DNA of 29,760 nucleotides from Aigarchaeota archaeon (GCA_025059415.1 JANXDQ010000007.1:1-29760), one strand, 5' to 3'. Shown: positions 8,318 to 16,895, counted from the first letter of the stretch. The notes: generated by a model not told the origin, from the sequence alone. Translations and numbers: made by a program.

Positions 8318-8909
8318 TCGCCTCTAAATATGGAGCTTTGATGTTCTTCAGATACTCCTCGACAAACTTCTCACTTTCTAACTTTTCTTGATCAAGCTCT
8401 CTTATTAGGCTTAGAGTTTTTACGAAGATCTCGTATTCCTTTTTCCGCAGGACCTCGACGAGGGTGATTTGATATCCTTGATCTATGAAGATGCAGTAGA
8501 GTTCTTGTGGCAGTTTCTCCGGTATCTTTCCCAATACATCTTCATCTTTTATGGGTATACTGAAGAGTTTTCTACCATTTCTTCCACTGATTATGAAGAA
8601 TGCCCCTTTAGTGACTTCTTCTATGGATACCAGCATTGGCTCTATCTCCCTTAGATCTTTCAAGGGCTCGGTGGATTCGATTATCCACCTAGGCTTCTCT
8701 GACTGCTTGCTTAGAAACGCTTTCACCTTCACTGGAATCCCCGGTCTCAGGGGTATTTTCGGCTCATGCACATACATAATCTCAGATCTCCCACCGAGGG
8801 TCATTATTTTCACTTTGTACTCCATTAATCCTTTCCGCGTCCTCGGAGTTATGGAGACTATGTATCCATCGACTTCCAACTCGCCTGAGGGGTTCTCGTC
8901 CTCCTTCAT
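8310..8909 (-). CDS. Unrecognised soluble protein, possible OB-like N-terminal domain
   Basis: I do not recognise this 199-aa protein. It has no signal peptide or membrane segment. Residues about 8-85 alternate short beta-prone stretches (GELEVDGYIVSITPRT, MEYKVKIMTLGG, IPVKVKAFL, RWIIES) in a pattern resembling a single OB-type barrel. Residues about 90-150 form a second beta-rich unit, and 155-199 are charged and helical. A nucleic-acid-binding role would fit but is only a guess. It starts 30 bp downstream of the ilvD stop on the same strand, so it may be read through from ilvD or use the AT-rich AAATAAAAT at the ilvD end as its own promoter. It is likely real given good codon structure and tight packing. 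Confidence 0.65.
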   Translation of the reverse strand: MKEDENPSGELEVDGYIVSITPRTRKGLMEYKVKIMTLGGRSEIMYVHEPKIPLRPGIPVKVKAFLSKQSEKPRWIIESTEPLKDLREIEPMLVSIEEVTKGAFFIISGRNGRKLFSIPIKDEDVLGKIPEKLPQELYCIFIDQGYQITLVEVLRKKEYEIFVKTLSLIRELDQEKLESEKFVEEYLKNIKAPYLEAIT

Positions 8910-8938
8910 TCCTTCATCCCAGAATTCTTTGATGGATT

Positions 8939-10615
8939 TTATTTAGCCTTTTGACCCGGATTTACTGAGAAGATTGCCCCGGTATCCGCTGAGGTCACTT
9001 GGAGGGAGTATCGCATGAGATATCCCTTCTTAATTCTCGGCTCGGGTCGATGCCAATGTCGCAGTCTTCTCTGGATCTCGTCGTCCTCGAGCTCGATCCT
9101 GAGGACCCTATTGGATACATCTATCTCGATTACGTCTCCATTTCTGAGCGCGGCTATCGGCCCTCCCTCAAATGCCTCGGGCGATACGTGTCCTATGCAT
9201 AACCCCCTCGTGGCTCCCGAGAATCTGCCATCAGTTATTAGGGCGATTTTTTCGATTAATCCCAGTCCGACGAGCGTCGCGGTTGGCGTGAGCATCTCCC
9301 TCATTCCAGGCCCGCCCTTTGGCCCCTCATATCTTATCACGACGACTTCTCCGGATTCGACCTCCCTATCCATTAGCGCCCTCACAGCATCTTCCTCACA
9401 GTCGAAGACCCTCGCCTCGCCCCTGAACCTCATCATGCTTTCCGGGACGCCCGCGGTCTTCAATACCGCGCCTCTTGGAGCGAGGTTTCCCCAGAGTATC
9501 GCGATTCCGCCATCCCTCCTTATCGGGTTTTCTAGAGGTCTAATGACTTCTCCGTCGAGCCGCCTCGCCCCGGCGATGTTCTCGCCAACCGTTTTGCCCG
9601 TTACCGTTAGGGCGTCGAGGTGTAGGAGGGGTTCCAAAGTCTTCATCACGGCGGGTATCCCTCCGGCCCTATCCAAGTCCTCCACGTCGTGGGGGCCGCT
9701 CGGGATTAATTCGGATAATTGCGGCGTCTCCCTGCTGAGCCTATCGAAATCGTCGAGTGCGAGGTCTACGCCCGCTTCTTTCGCGACGGCCATTAAGTGT
9801 AGGATGGTGTTCGTGGAGCCGCCGAGCGCTAGATCCACGCGGATGGCATTCTCGAAAGCCTTCCTCCTCAATATTTTTGATGCCGTTAAATTCTCGCGAA
9901 CTAATTCAACAGCCCTCTTCCCCGTGGCGAGCGCCATGCTGATCCTCCTCGAACTGTTGGCGAGAGGCGTCGCGGATCCGGGCAACGATAGCCCGAGGGC
10001 TTCGGTGATGCAGGCCATGGTATTCGCGGTGTAGAGGCCGTTACAGGAGCCGCAGGCCGGACATGCTAGGGCCTCGAGTTCGGCGAGCTCCTCTTCTGAT
10101 AGTTCTCCTCTCCTAACCCTGCCAATCGCCTCGAACATCGCGGATACGCCGATCTTCCTCCCCCTAAACCAACCAGAGGGCATAGGTCCGCCCGTGAGGA
10201 TTATGGCTGGGAGATCCAGCCTGGCGGCGGCCATGAGCATCCCCGGAGTGATCTTGTCGCAGTTGGTTATCAAGACGAGTCCATCGAGGGCATGAGCTTC
10301 GGCAACGACCTCGACCGAGTCCGCTATGAGCTCCCGAGATGGGAGCGAGTAATGCATCCCCCTATGTCCCATGGCGATCCCATCGCAGACGGCTATGGTG
10401 TTGAACTCGAATGGAACTCCGCCGGCCTCTCTTACCCCCTGCGCCACGGCCTCAGCAACTGATCTGAGATGCATGTGGCCCGGAACCATGCTCGAATAAC
10501 TATTAATGATGCCGATGAATGGTTTATCGAGGTCATCTCGCTTCAGTCCCGTGGCGTGTAGTAAAGCTCTATGGGGCGCGCGTTCCAGACCCCGTTTAAC
10601 GACGTCGCTCCTCAT
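8939..10615 (-). CDS. ilvD: Dihydroxy-acid dehydratase
   Basis: An iron-sulfur dehydratase of 558 aa that converts 2,3-dihydroxyisovalerate to 2-oxoisovalerate and the methylvalerate homologue in valine, leucine and isoleucine synthesis. Motifs are MRSDVVKRGLERAPHRALL at the start, FNTIAVCDGIAMGH (71-84), LITNCDKITPGM (115-126) and CPACGSCNGLYTANTM (185-200). The C-terminal IRYEGPKGGPGMREML and LITDGRFSGATRG blocks complete the family. The early block reads SSMVPGHMHL like E. coli IlvD, not the CNxHL form. ATG at 10615 matches the family N-terminus; a 17-residue upstream extension from TTG 10666 has no conserved sequence. CTTAATAA at 10641-10648 (read on the minus strand) sits about 30 bp upstream. 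It is divergent from ilvB. Confidence 0.95.
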   Translation of the reverse strand: MRSDVVKRGLERAPHRALLHATGLKRDDLDKPFIGIINSYSSMVPGHMHLRSVAEAVAQGVREAGGVPFEFNTIAVCDGIAMGHRGMHYSLPSRELIADSVEVVAEAHALDGLVLITNCDKITPGMLMAAARLDLPAIILTGGPMPSGWFRGRKIGVSAMFEAIGRVRRGELSEEELAELEALACPACGSCNGLYTANTMACITEALGLSLPGSATPLANSSRRISMALATGKRAVELVRENLTASKILRRKAFENAIRVDLALGGSTNTILHLMAVAKEAGVDLALDDFDRLSRETPQLSELIPSGPHDVEDLDRAGGIPAVMKTLEPLLHLDALTVTGKTVGENIAGARRLDGEVIRPLENPIRRDGGIAILWGNLAPRGAVLKTAGVPESMMRFRGEARVFDCEEDAVRALMDREVESGEVVVIRYEGPKGGPGMREMLTPTATLVGLGLIEKIALITDGRFSGATRGLCIGHVSPEAFEGGPIAALRNGDVIEIDVSNRVLRIELEDDEIQRRLRHWHRPEPRIKKGYLMRYSLQVTSADTGAIFSVNPGQKAK

Positions 10616-10720
10616 GCCGCACAAACCATCCCCAAGGACGCTTAATAATCTTGAGCCTTCCAACACATCCGAATGCCCCTAACCTCGGCTTAAGGGTGGT
10701 AAAAATTCGGCGAAATATCA

Positions 10721-10776
10721 AAGTTGGATTTCCGGCCGGTCGACAACTTAATCTATCAGTTTTCCACGAGGTTGTC
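10721..10776. promoter_or_regulatory. Cluster of GTTG/CAAC inverted half-sites upstream of ilvB (candidate operator)
   Basis: AAGTTG at 10721-10726 is the inverted complement of CAACTT at 10744-10749, with the self-complementary CCGGCCGG (10732-10739) between them. A further GTTGTC at 10771-10776 is the complement of GACAAC at 10742-10747. The CTTAATC that could act as the ilvB TATA box (about 10747-10753, some 35 bp before the start) overlaps the CAACTT arm, so binding there could block transcription. An Lrp-type regulator would be natural for this pathway, but nothing in the sequence identifies one. The ilvD promoter lies about 75 bp away and is less likely to be affected. Confidence 0.35.
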
Positions 10777-10784
10777 ATAAGACT

Positions 10785-12488
10785 ATGAGGCTGAGCGGTG
10801 CCAAGGCGCTGGTGAAGTCCCTGGAGGCGGTCGGGGTGGAGGTCATTTTCGGGATCCCCGGGGGGGCCATACTCCCAACCTACGACGCCCTATACGACTC
10901 GAAAATCAGGCACATCCTAGTCAGGCACGAGCAGTGCGCCGCCCATGCCGCTGATGGCTATGCGAGGGCGAGTGGGGGAGTCGGGGTCTGTATGGCGACC
11001 TCGGGTCCCGGGGCGACGAACCTGGTAACGGGAATAACCACGGCCTACATGGACTCCTCACCAGTGGTTGCGATAACGGGCCAGGTCTCTAGAGGGATGA
11101 TTGGGAAAGATGCCTTCCAAGAGGCGGACATAATTGGGATAACGACGCCTATCACGAAATACACCTTCCAGATCAGGGATCCCCGCGAGGTCCCGAAGAC
11201 GGTCAAGCAGGCGTTCTACATAGCGTCCACCGGAAGGCCGGGTCCCGTGCTAATAGATTTTCCCGTGGACGTGCAGAGGGAGGAGGCGGACATTGATTTC
11301 GATGAGGAGTTTGAATTGCTAAGCCTTAGGCCCACGGTCGACCCGCATCCGCTCCAGGTCAAGAAAGCCGCGGAATTGCTACTGAACGCCGAAAGGCCGG
11401 TAATTCTTGCTGGGGGAGGCGTGATCATTTCCGGAGCCTCCGAGGAATTGGTCAGGCTAGCCGAATACCTCTCCGCGCCGGTCGCCTTTACCCTGATGGG
11501 CAAGGGCGCGATGCCCGAGGATCATCCGCTTTGCTTAGGTATGGTGGGGATGCACGGGTCGGCGGTCGCCAACAAGATAATCCTCGAGGCGGACGTTCTC
11601 CTGGCCGTCGGAACCAGGTTCAGCGATAGATCCACTGGGAAGTTCGAGGAGTTCTGCAAGGATGCTGTGAGAATCCACATAGACATCGACGCGGCCGAGA
11701 TCGGCAAGAACGTCAAGCCACACGTCCCCATAGTCGCCGACGCAAAGAAGGCTCTCAGCGCCATCTACGAGGCTATCGAGAAAATTTCGCCGAAGATGGA
11801 TAGATCCACTTGGGTGCAGAGGGTTAAGTGGATGAGGGAGAGGCTCGCCACAATCCCCATTTCGAGCTCCGGCTCCATCAGGCCGAAGGAAGTCATAGAA
11901 GAGATTAGGCGCCAGCTCCCCCAGGACAGCATAATCACAACCGGCGTCGGCAGAAATCAGATGTGGGCCGCCATGTACTTCAAGGCCTATCGCCCGCGGA
12001 CATTCATTACCTCGGGTGGACTCGGGGCCATGGGATTCGGATTCCCGGCGGCGCTCGGAGCAAAGGTCGCGAAGCCCGATAAGATAGTTGTTGATATAGA
12101 TGGGGACGGGAGCTTCTTGATGACTGAGCGGGATCTCGCCACCTCGATTGTAGAGAACATACCAGTCATAGTTGTGATTTTGAATGATGGCTGGCTCGGC
12201 ATGGTGAAGTATTGGCAGGACCTCTTCTATAGAAAGAGGTATTGCGCGACGTGTCTTAAGCGGGGATGTCCTGATTTCGTGAAGCTCGCAGAGGCGTATG
12301 GGGCCAATGGATTCAGGGCGCATACCCTGGATGAGTTCTCAAAGGCTTTTAGTGAAGCCTTGAAGAGCGATGTAACCACGGTAATCGATGTCTGGATTTC
12401 GCCGGATGAGCCAGTCCTGCCATTTGTACCCCCAGGTAGGCCCCTAAACGATATAATCTTGGGAGGCGAGGGGGGAGGTGAGGGGTAG
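10785..12488 (+). CDS. ilvB: Acetolactate synthase large subunit
   Basis: A 567-aa thiamine-diphosphate enzyme that condenses pyruvate with pyruvate or 2-oxobutyrate, the first common step to valine/leucine and isoleucine. Residues 1-170 carry FGIPGGAILP and RHEQCAAHAADGYARASG with catalytic Glu49. The ThDP site is IDGDGSFLMTERDL (438-450) through ILNDGWLGMV (465-474). The middle domain (about 190-340) corresponds to the FAD-binding region. An oddity is YCATCLKRGCPDF with cysteines 487, 490 and 495 in a loop that in most homologues lacks such a cluster. The G of the TAG stop (12486-12488) is the first base of the ilvN GTG, so the subunits are translationally coupled. Confidence 0.96.
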   Translation: MRLSGAKALVKSLEAVGVEVIFGIPGGAILPTYDALYDSKIRHILVRHEQCAAHAADGYARASGGVGVCMATSGPGATNLVTGITTAYMDSSPVVAITGQVSRGMIGKDAFQEADIIGITTPITKYTFQIRDPREVPKTVKQAFYIASTGRPGPVLIDFPVDVQREEADIDFDEEFELLSLRPTVDPHPLQVKKAAELLLNAERPVILAGGGVIISGASEELVRLAEYLSAPVAFTLMGKGAMPEDHPLCLGMVGMHGSAVANKIILEADVLLAVGTRFSDRSTGKFEEFCKDAVRIHIDIDAAEIGKNVKPHVPIVADAKKALSAIYEAIEKISPKMDRSTWVQRVKWMRERLATIPISSSGSIRPKEVIEEIRRQLPQDSIITTGVGRNQMWAAMYFKAYRPRTFITSGGLGAMGFGFPAALGAKVAKPDKIVVDIDGDGSFLMTERDLATSIVENIPVIVVILNDGWLGMVKYWQDLFYRKRYCATCLKRGCPDFVKLAEAYGANGFRAHTLDEFSKAFSEALKSDVTTVIDVWISPDEPVLPFVPPGRPLNDIILGGEGGGEG

Positions 12489-13015
12489 TGGGGGTCAAGC
12501 AGCCTAAGAACTCACTCAACATAATCTCATTCATAGTCCAGAATAGGCCTGGAGTCCTTTTTAGGGTAGCCTGGATGATCAGGAGGAGGGCGTTCAACAT
12601 AGAGAGCATCTCCGTTGGGCCGACCGAGCGCCCAGATCTCGCGAGGATGACCATAACGATTTACGGAGACGAGGCCGTTGTCGAGCAGGTCGTGAAGCAG
12701 CTCAGGAAGTTGATAGACGTCATCAAGGTCTCGAAGTTGGATCCTGAGAATAGCGTGATCAGGGAGATGGCCTTGGTCAAGGTCAGCGTCCCCGACCAGA
12801 AGGCCAGAGCCGACCTAGATTACTACGTGCGGGCGTTCAGGGGGAAGGTGGTGGACGTCGCTCCAGACGCGACGATAGTTGAGGTAACGGGTTCGCCACG
12901 GAAAATAGACGCATTCATAGAATTGATGAAGGGATTTGGGGTAAAGGAGTTGGCGAGGACCGGCGCCGCGGCTTTATTAAGGAGTCCGAAGGGGATTCCG
13001 GGAGAGGAGAAGTAG
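12488..13015 (+). CDS. ilvN: Acetolactate synthase small (regulatory) subunit
   Basis: A 175-aa ACT-domain subunit that activates IlvB and usually confers valine feedback inhibition. The ACT core is NIISFIVQNRPGVLFRVAWM then RRRAFNIESISVGPTERPD (residues about 11-50), followed by a second domain ending with FVELMK-like FIELMKGFGVKELARTG. The Asn19 and Gly22 pair in QNRPG matches residues that shape the valine site in E. coli IlvH, so feedback control is likely retained. The start is GTG at 12488, sharing one base with the ilvB stop. It is followed after one base by ilvC. Confidence 0.95.
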   Translation: MGVKQPKNSLNIISFIVQNRPGVLFRVAWMIRRRAFNIESISVGPTERPDLARMTITIYGDEAVVEQVVKQLRKLIDVIKVSKLDPENSVIREMALVKVSVPDQKARADLDYYVRAFRGKVVDVAPDATIVEVTGSPRKIDAFIELMKGFGVKELARTGAAALLRSPKGIPGEEK

Positions 13016-13016
13016 C

Positions 13017-14003
13017 ATGGTCAACGTATATTATGACAAAGATGTGGATCCATCGATCCTCCGGGACGAAGTCATCGCGATTATAGGTTATGGGAGCCAG
13101 GGGAGAAATCAGGGACTTAATCTAAGAGACTCGGGGATCAAGGTGATAGTCGGGTGTAGGCCGGGAAAGTCCGAGGGATTGGCGAAGAGCGATGGCTTTG
13201 AGACTTATCCAGTGGATGAGGCGGCTAGGCGTGCGACGATAATCTACGTGCTCCTCCCAGACATGGTCCACCGCGAGGTCTACGAGAAACACATCAAGGA
13301 AAACCTGGAACCAGGAAAGGCCCTCTGCTTCTCCCACGGCTTCAGCATCCACTACAAGCAAGTCGCTCCACCGCCATTCGTCGACGTGATAATGGTCGCC
13401 CCGAAGGGCCCAGGCCCACTCGTCAGGGAAAATTACCTGAGGGGCAGCGGCGTCCCCGCGTTGATAGCCGTCGAACAAGATTATAGTGGTAGGGCGAAGC
13501 AGAGGGCCCTCGGTATAGCGAGGGCGATCGGAGCGACCAGGGTCGGCGTGATCGAGACAACATTCAAGGATGAGACGGAGAGTGACCTGATAGGCGAGCA
13601 GACGGTCCTAGTCGGAGGGTTGATGGAGTTGATCAAGGCCGGGTTCGAGGTGCTGGTTGAGGCCGGCTACCCCCCGGAGCTCGCCTACTTCGAGGCCTGC
13701 AACGAGGCCAAGCTGATAATGGACTTGATCTACAAGAGCGGGATAACGGGCATGCTCAAGGCGGTCTCGGACACGGCGAAATACGGCGGCCTGGTGATCG
13801 GCCCAAAGGTCATCGATGAACACGTGAAGGAGAACATGAGGAGGGTCGTCGAGGAGGTGAAGAGCGGCGTCTTCGCCGGAAAGTGGATCGAGGAATATGA
13901 AAAGGGAGCTCCAACACTTAAGAGGCTGATGGAGGAGACCGAGAAGAGCACCATCGAAGTGGTGGGGAAGAAGATTCGGAAGATGGCGGGAATAGAGGAA
14001 TAA
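13017..14003 (+). CDS. ilvC: Ketol-acid reductoisomerase (class I)
   Basis: A 328-aa enzyme that rearranges and reduces acetolactate or acetohydroxybutyrate to the dihydroxy acids used by IlvD. Evidence is the Rossmann motif IGYGSQG (23-29), SHGFSIHY around residue 108, APKGPG, and the metal-binding DETESDLIGEQTVLVGG block. The length is that of short class I enzymes. The cofactor loop after the second strand reads VGCRPGKSEGLAKSDG (45-60), which by my alignment is one residue shorter than the common seven-residue form and contains an acidic E53, so NADPH preference should not be assumed. ATG at 13017 is one base after the ilvN stop. Confidence 0.96.
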   Translation: MVNVYYDKDVDPSILRDEVIAIIGYGSQGRNQGLNLRDSGIKVIVGCRPGKSEGLAKSDGFETYPVDEAARRATIIYVLLPDMVHREVYEKHIKENLEPGKALCFSHGFSIHYKQVAPPPFVDVIMVAPKGPGPLVRENYLRGSGVPALIAVEQDYSGRAKQRALGIARAIGATRVGVIETTFKDETESDLIGEQTVLVGGLMELIKAGFEVLVEAGYPPELAYFEACNEAKLIMDLIYKSGITGMLKAVSDTAKYGGLVIGPKVIDEHVKENMRRVVEEVKSGVFAGKWIEEYEKGAPTLKRLMEETEKSTIEVVGKKIRKMAGIEE

Positions 14004-14051
14004 CGCCCATCCATAAAGTTATATTCTGGCGTTTTAAGGGGTTTTCGAGCC

Positions 14052-15314
14052 TTGAATATAGTTGAGAAGATCTTGGCAAGGGCTTCTGGTGAAAAGGAGG
14101 TTGCCCCGGGCCAGATCGTTGACGCCGAGGTCGACGTCGCGATGATACACGACCTCACGGGGCCCAGGGCAATAGACTCCTTCAGGGAGATAGGCGTGAA
14201 GAGGGTTTGGGACCCGGAGAGGATCGTGGTGGTCTTCGATCACGACGTCCCGCCCTCGACGATAAAGGCCGCGGGGCTCCAGAAGAAGGTCAGGGAATTC
14301 GTCAGAGAGCAGGGCATAAAGCACTTCTACGACATCGGGAGGGGGGGAGTCTGCCACGTGGTCATGCTCGAGAAGGGGCATGTGCGGCCAGGAGACCTCG
14401 TAGTCGGAGCGGACTCCCACACGGTCACATACGGCGCCCTAGGAGCGTTCGCAACCGGCGTAGGTGCGACCGACATGGCCGCGGTGATGGCCACGGGGAA
14501 GATCTGGCTCAGAGTCCCAGAGGCGCTCAAGTTCGAGATAAGGGGAAGGCTGAGAAAATACGTCGTCGCGAAGGACCTAATCCTCCACATAATCGGGATG
14601 ATCGGGGCGGAGGGCGCCAACTACAAGGCCATGATATTCTCTGGAGAAGCAGTTGGGGAGATAGGGATCGATGGCAGGGCGACGATGTGCAACATGAGCG
14701 TGGAGGCCGGCGCGAAGGCGGGGATCGTGGAGCCCGATGAGAAAACCATTCGATTTGTCCGCGAGAGGGCCAAGGGAGACTTCACGGCGGTGAAAAGCGA
14801 TCCCGACGCGCACTTCAGCAAGGTCTTCGAGGTCAACGCCTCCGAGCTCGAGCCCCAAGTAGCCATACCGCCCTCAGTCGACAACGTGAAGCCCGCATCC
14901 GAGGTCGGCGACATAGAGATCGATCAAGCCTTCCTGGGAACCTGCACGAATGGCAGGCTGGACGACCTCAGGATAGCCTCCGAGATCCTCAAGGGAAAGA
15001 AGGTAAAAGAGGGCGTTAGATTCGTGGTGGTCCCGGGATCGCAGGAGGTTTACCAGAGGGCGCTCGAGGAGGGTTTAATCGAGATATTCCTGAGGGCTGG
15101 GGCGGCCGTCTGCGCTCCGGGATGCGGCCCGTGCATCGGCATAAGTAGGGGCGTCTTGGCGGATGGAGAGGTCTGCGTAAGCGCGGCGAACAGGAATTTC
15201 ATCGGCAGGATGGGTAGCCCGAAGGCGAAGGTATATCTGGCATCGCCCGCGGTGGTCGCCGCATCAGCTATAACCGGGAAGATAACTGATCCCAGGGAGG
15301 TGGCGGGGAAGTGA
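14052..15314 (+). CDS. leuC: 3-isopropylmalate dehydratase large subunit
   Basis: A 420-aa aconitase-family subunit that, with LeuD, isomerises 2-isopropylmalate to 3-isopropylmalate; archaeal pairs may also act on citramalate for isoleucine. Motifs are VFDHDVPPST (61-70), GADSHTVTYGALG (119-131) and the [4Fe-4S] ligands C298 in LGTCTNGR plus C358 and C361 in CAPGCGPCIG. The start is TTG at 14052, matching the conserved N-terminus NIVEKILARASG. A TATA-like GTTATATTC about 35 bp upstream in the 48-bp gap after ilvC may give a separate promoter. Its stop overlaps the leuD GTG by 4 nt (GTGA). Homoaconitase is the main alternative, judged less likely from the LeuD loop and context. Confidence 0.92.
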   Translation: MNIVEKILARASGEKEVAPGQIVDAEVDVAMIHDLTGPRAIDSFREIGVKRVWDPERIVVVFDHDVPPSTIKAAGLQKKVREFVREQGIKHFYDIGRGGVCHVVMLEKGHVRPGDLVVGADSHTVTYGALGAFATGVGATDMAAVMATGKIWLRVPEALKFEIRGRLRKYVVAKDLILHIIGMIGAEGANYKAMIFSGEAVGEIGIDGRATMCNMSVEAGAKAGIVEPDEKTIRFVRERAKGDFTAVKSDPDAHFSKVFEVNASELEPQVAIPPSVDNVKPASEVGDIEIDQAFLGTCTNGRLDDLRIASEILKGKKVKEGVRFVVVPGSQEVYQRALEEGLIEIFLRAGAAVCAPGCGPCIGISRGVLADGEVCVSAANRNFIGRMGSPKAKVYLASPAVVAASAITGKITDPREVAGK

Positions 15315-15805
15315 AAATAAGGGGAAGAGCCATAATATACGGAGACAACATCGACACGGACATAATCATACCGGGGAGATACCTCGTCCTCCAGGATCCG
15401 GAGGAGTTGGCGAAGCACGCGATGGAGGGAATCGACCCCAGTTTCCCGGAGAAGGCGAGGATGGGCGCCATAATAGTGGCCGGAAAGAACTTCGGATGCG
15501 GGTCGAGCAGGGAGGAGGCCCCGGTGGCGCTCAAGCACGCTAACACGAAATGCGTCATCGCCGAGTCCTTTGCCAGAATATTCTACCGTAACGCGATCAA
15601 CATAGGGCTTCCGATAATCGAGGCATCCATAAGAAATTCCGTCGAGGAAGGAGACGAACTCGTGGTAGACGTCATCAGCGGGATGATTGTGAATGAGACT
15701 AAGGGCATCACGTTAAAGGGCAACCCGCTCCCATCCCTAGCAATCGAAATCATAAGTGCGGGGGGGCTAACGCGCTACATCCGGAAGAAGCTGGGCCTCG
15801 AGTAA
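15311..15805 (+). CDS. leuD: 3-isopropylmalate dehydratase small subunit
   Basis: A 164-aa swivel-domain partner of LeuC. The family core is DNIDTDIIIPGRYL (12-25) and AGKNFGCGSSREEAPVAL (57-74), followed by FYRNAINIGLPI. The loop after the first strand reads YLVL (24-27). In methanogens this loop distinguishes isopropylmalate enzymes (YLV-type) from homoaconitases (YLR-type), so the sequence favours the leucine pathway; this rests on recalled family knowledge. Start GTG at 15311 overlaps the leuC stop by 4 nt, indicating coupled translation and a 1:1 complex. Confidence 0.93.
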   Translation: MKIRGRAIIYGDNIDTDIIIPGRYLVLQDPEELAKHAMEGIDPSFPEKARMGAIIVAGKNFGCGSSREEAPVALKHANTKCVIAESFARIFYRNAINIGLPIIEASIRNSVEEGDELVVDVISGMIVNETKGITLKGNPLPSLAIEIISAGGLTRYIRKKLGLE

Positions 15806-15846
15806 GCCAAAAACCATTCCTTCTCAAAAGCTAGATCGGGATCGAG

Positions 15847-16890
15847 GTGTTTGGTAAATTGAGGTATAGAATCGCCTTGATTAGGGGAGATGGGATAGGC
15901 CCCGAGCAATCGGCCGCAACCCTGAAGGTGCTCTCAGCAGTAAGAGATTGCCTTGGAGTAGACTTCGAGATAGTTGAGGCGGAGGCCGGTGATACATGTC
16001 TCCAGCAAAGGGGAGTCGCGCTCCCCGAGAAAACCATAGAGCTGCTCAAGAACTCTCACGCATGCTTAAAGGGCCCCGTGGGCGAATCGGCCGCCGACGT
16101 GATCGTCAGGCTCAGGATCATGTTCGACCTCTACGCGAATGTGAGGCCGGCGAAATCCCTCCCCAACGTCCCAGCGCTCAGGCCGGACATAGACCTAGTC
16201 ATAGTCAGGGAGAACACTGAGGACCTATACAAGGGATATGAATACGAGTTCGATGGCGCCGCGATCGCGCTCAGGGTCATAACGAAGAGGGGGTGCGAGA
16301 GGATCGCGAGATACGCCTTCGAATTGGCTAGGAGGCGGAGGAGGAAGCTCGTGGCCGTCCATAAGGCCAACGTGATGAAGGTTACGTGCGGCCTCTTCGC
16401 GAGGACCTGCCGGGAGACTTCCAGGAATTACCCGGATGTGGAGTACTCCGAGATGTACGTCGACGCCGCCGCCATGAACCTCATAAGAAAACCCCAGGAA
16501 TTCGACGTGATAGTCACGACAAACATGTTCGGCGACATATTGTCGGATGAGGCCGCTCAGGTGGTCGGGGGACTGGGCCTCGCGCCCGCCGCCAACATCG
16601 GAGAGGATTTCGCGATCTTCGAGCCCGTGCACGGCTGCGCCCCCGACATAGCCGGGAAGAACATCGCCAATCCGACCTCGATGGTCCTATCCTCGGCCAT
16701 GATGTTCGAGTGGCTTGGTACAAAGTACGGGGACAGCCGCTGCTTAGAGGCATCGAATGTCATCCAGAGGGCGGTCGAAAAAGTTTTGAGCGGGGGGGTA
16801 TTGACGCCGGACCTCGGGGGCAAAGCGACAACCGAGAAGTTTGGGGAAGCGTTGGCGGCGGCGGTCAGGGCCCTCGCCGGAAAAACTTAA
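15847..16890 (+). CDS. leuB: 3-isopropylmalate dehydrogenase
   Basis: A 347-aa beta-decarboxylating dehydrogenase that oxidises 3-isopropylmalate to 2-oxoisocaproate. Features are IALIRGDGIGPE near the start, LYANVRPAKSLPNVP (about 98-112), IVRENTEDLYKGYEYE (about 119-134), the metal-binding NMFGDILSDEAAQVVGGLG and the EPVHGCAPDIAGK nucleotide-site block. Relatives include isocitrate and homoisocitrate dehydrogenases; the leu gene context and absence of an isocitrate-specific serine segment favour LeuB. Start GTG at 15847. The C-terminus is next to the leuA promoter, and the stop codon lies within that AT-rich element. Confidence 0.9.
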   Translation: MFGKLRYRIALIRGDGIGPEQSAATLKVLSAVRDCLGVDFEIVEAEAGDTCLQQRGVALPEKTIELLKNSHACLKGPVGESAADVIVRLRIMFDLYANVRPAKSLPNVPALRPDIDLVIVRENTEDLYKGYEYEFDGAAIALRVITKRGCERIARYAFELARRRRRKLVAVHKANVMKVTCGLFARTCRETSRNYPDVEYSEMYVDAAAMNLIRKPQEFDVIVTTNMFGDILSDEAAQVVGGLGLAPAANIGEDFAIFEPVHGCAPDIAGKNIANPTSMVLSSAMMFEWLGTKYGDSRCLEASNVIQRAVEKVLSGGVLTPDLGGKATTEKFGEALAAAVRALAGKT

Positions 16891-16895
16891 TTAAA
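16886..16895 (+). promoter_or_regulatory. TATA-like element for leuA, overlapping the end of leuB
   Basis: CTTAATTAAA lies about 30 bp before the leuA TTG at 16920, the right distance for a leaderless archaeal transcript. It contains the leuB stop codon (TAA 16888-16890). This suggests that leuA can be expressed apart from the upstream ilv-leu genes. Confidence 0.5.

Noticed and set aside
9015..10034. 339-codon plus-strand frame
   Set aside because: It lies wholly antisense to ilvD. Its serine/proline-rich translation has no motif and is a mirror of the GC-rich codon pattern of ilvD.
10616..10666. 17-residue N-terminal extension of IlvD from TTG 10666
   Set aside because: The family starts at MRSDVVKRG, and the extension covers the probable TATA box of ilvD.
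11535..12323. 262-codon minus-strand frame
   Set aside because: Antisense to ilvB, with no recognisable domain and no promoter; the ilvB frame has full family motifs over the same bases.
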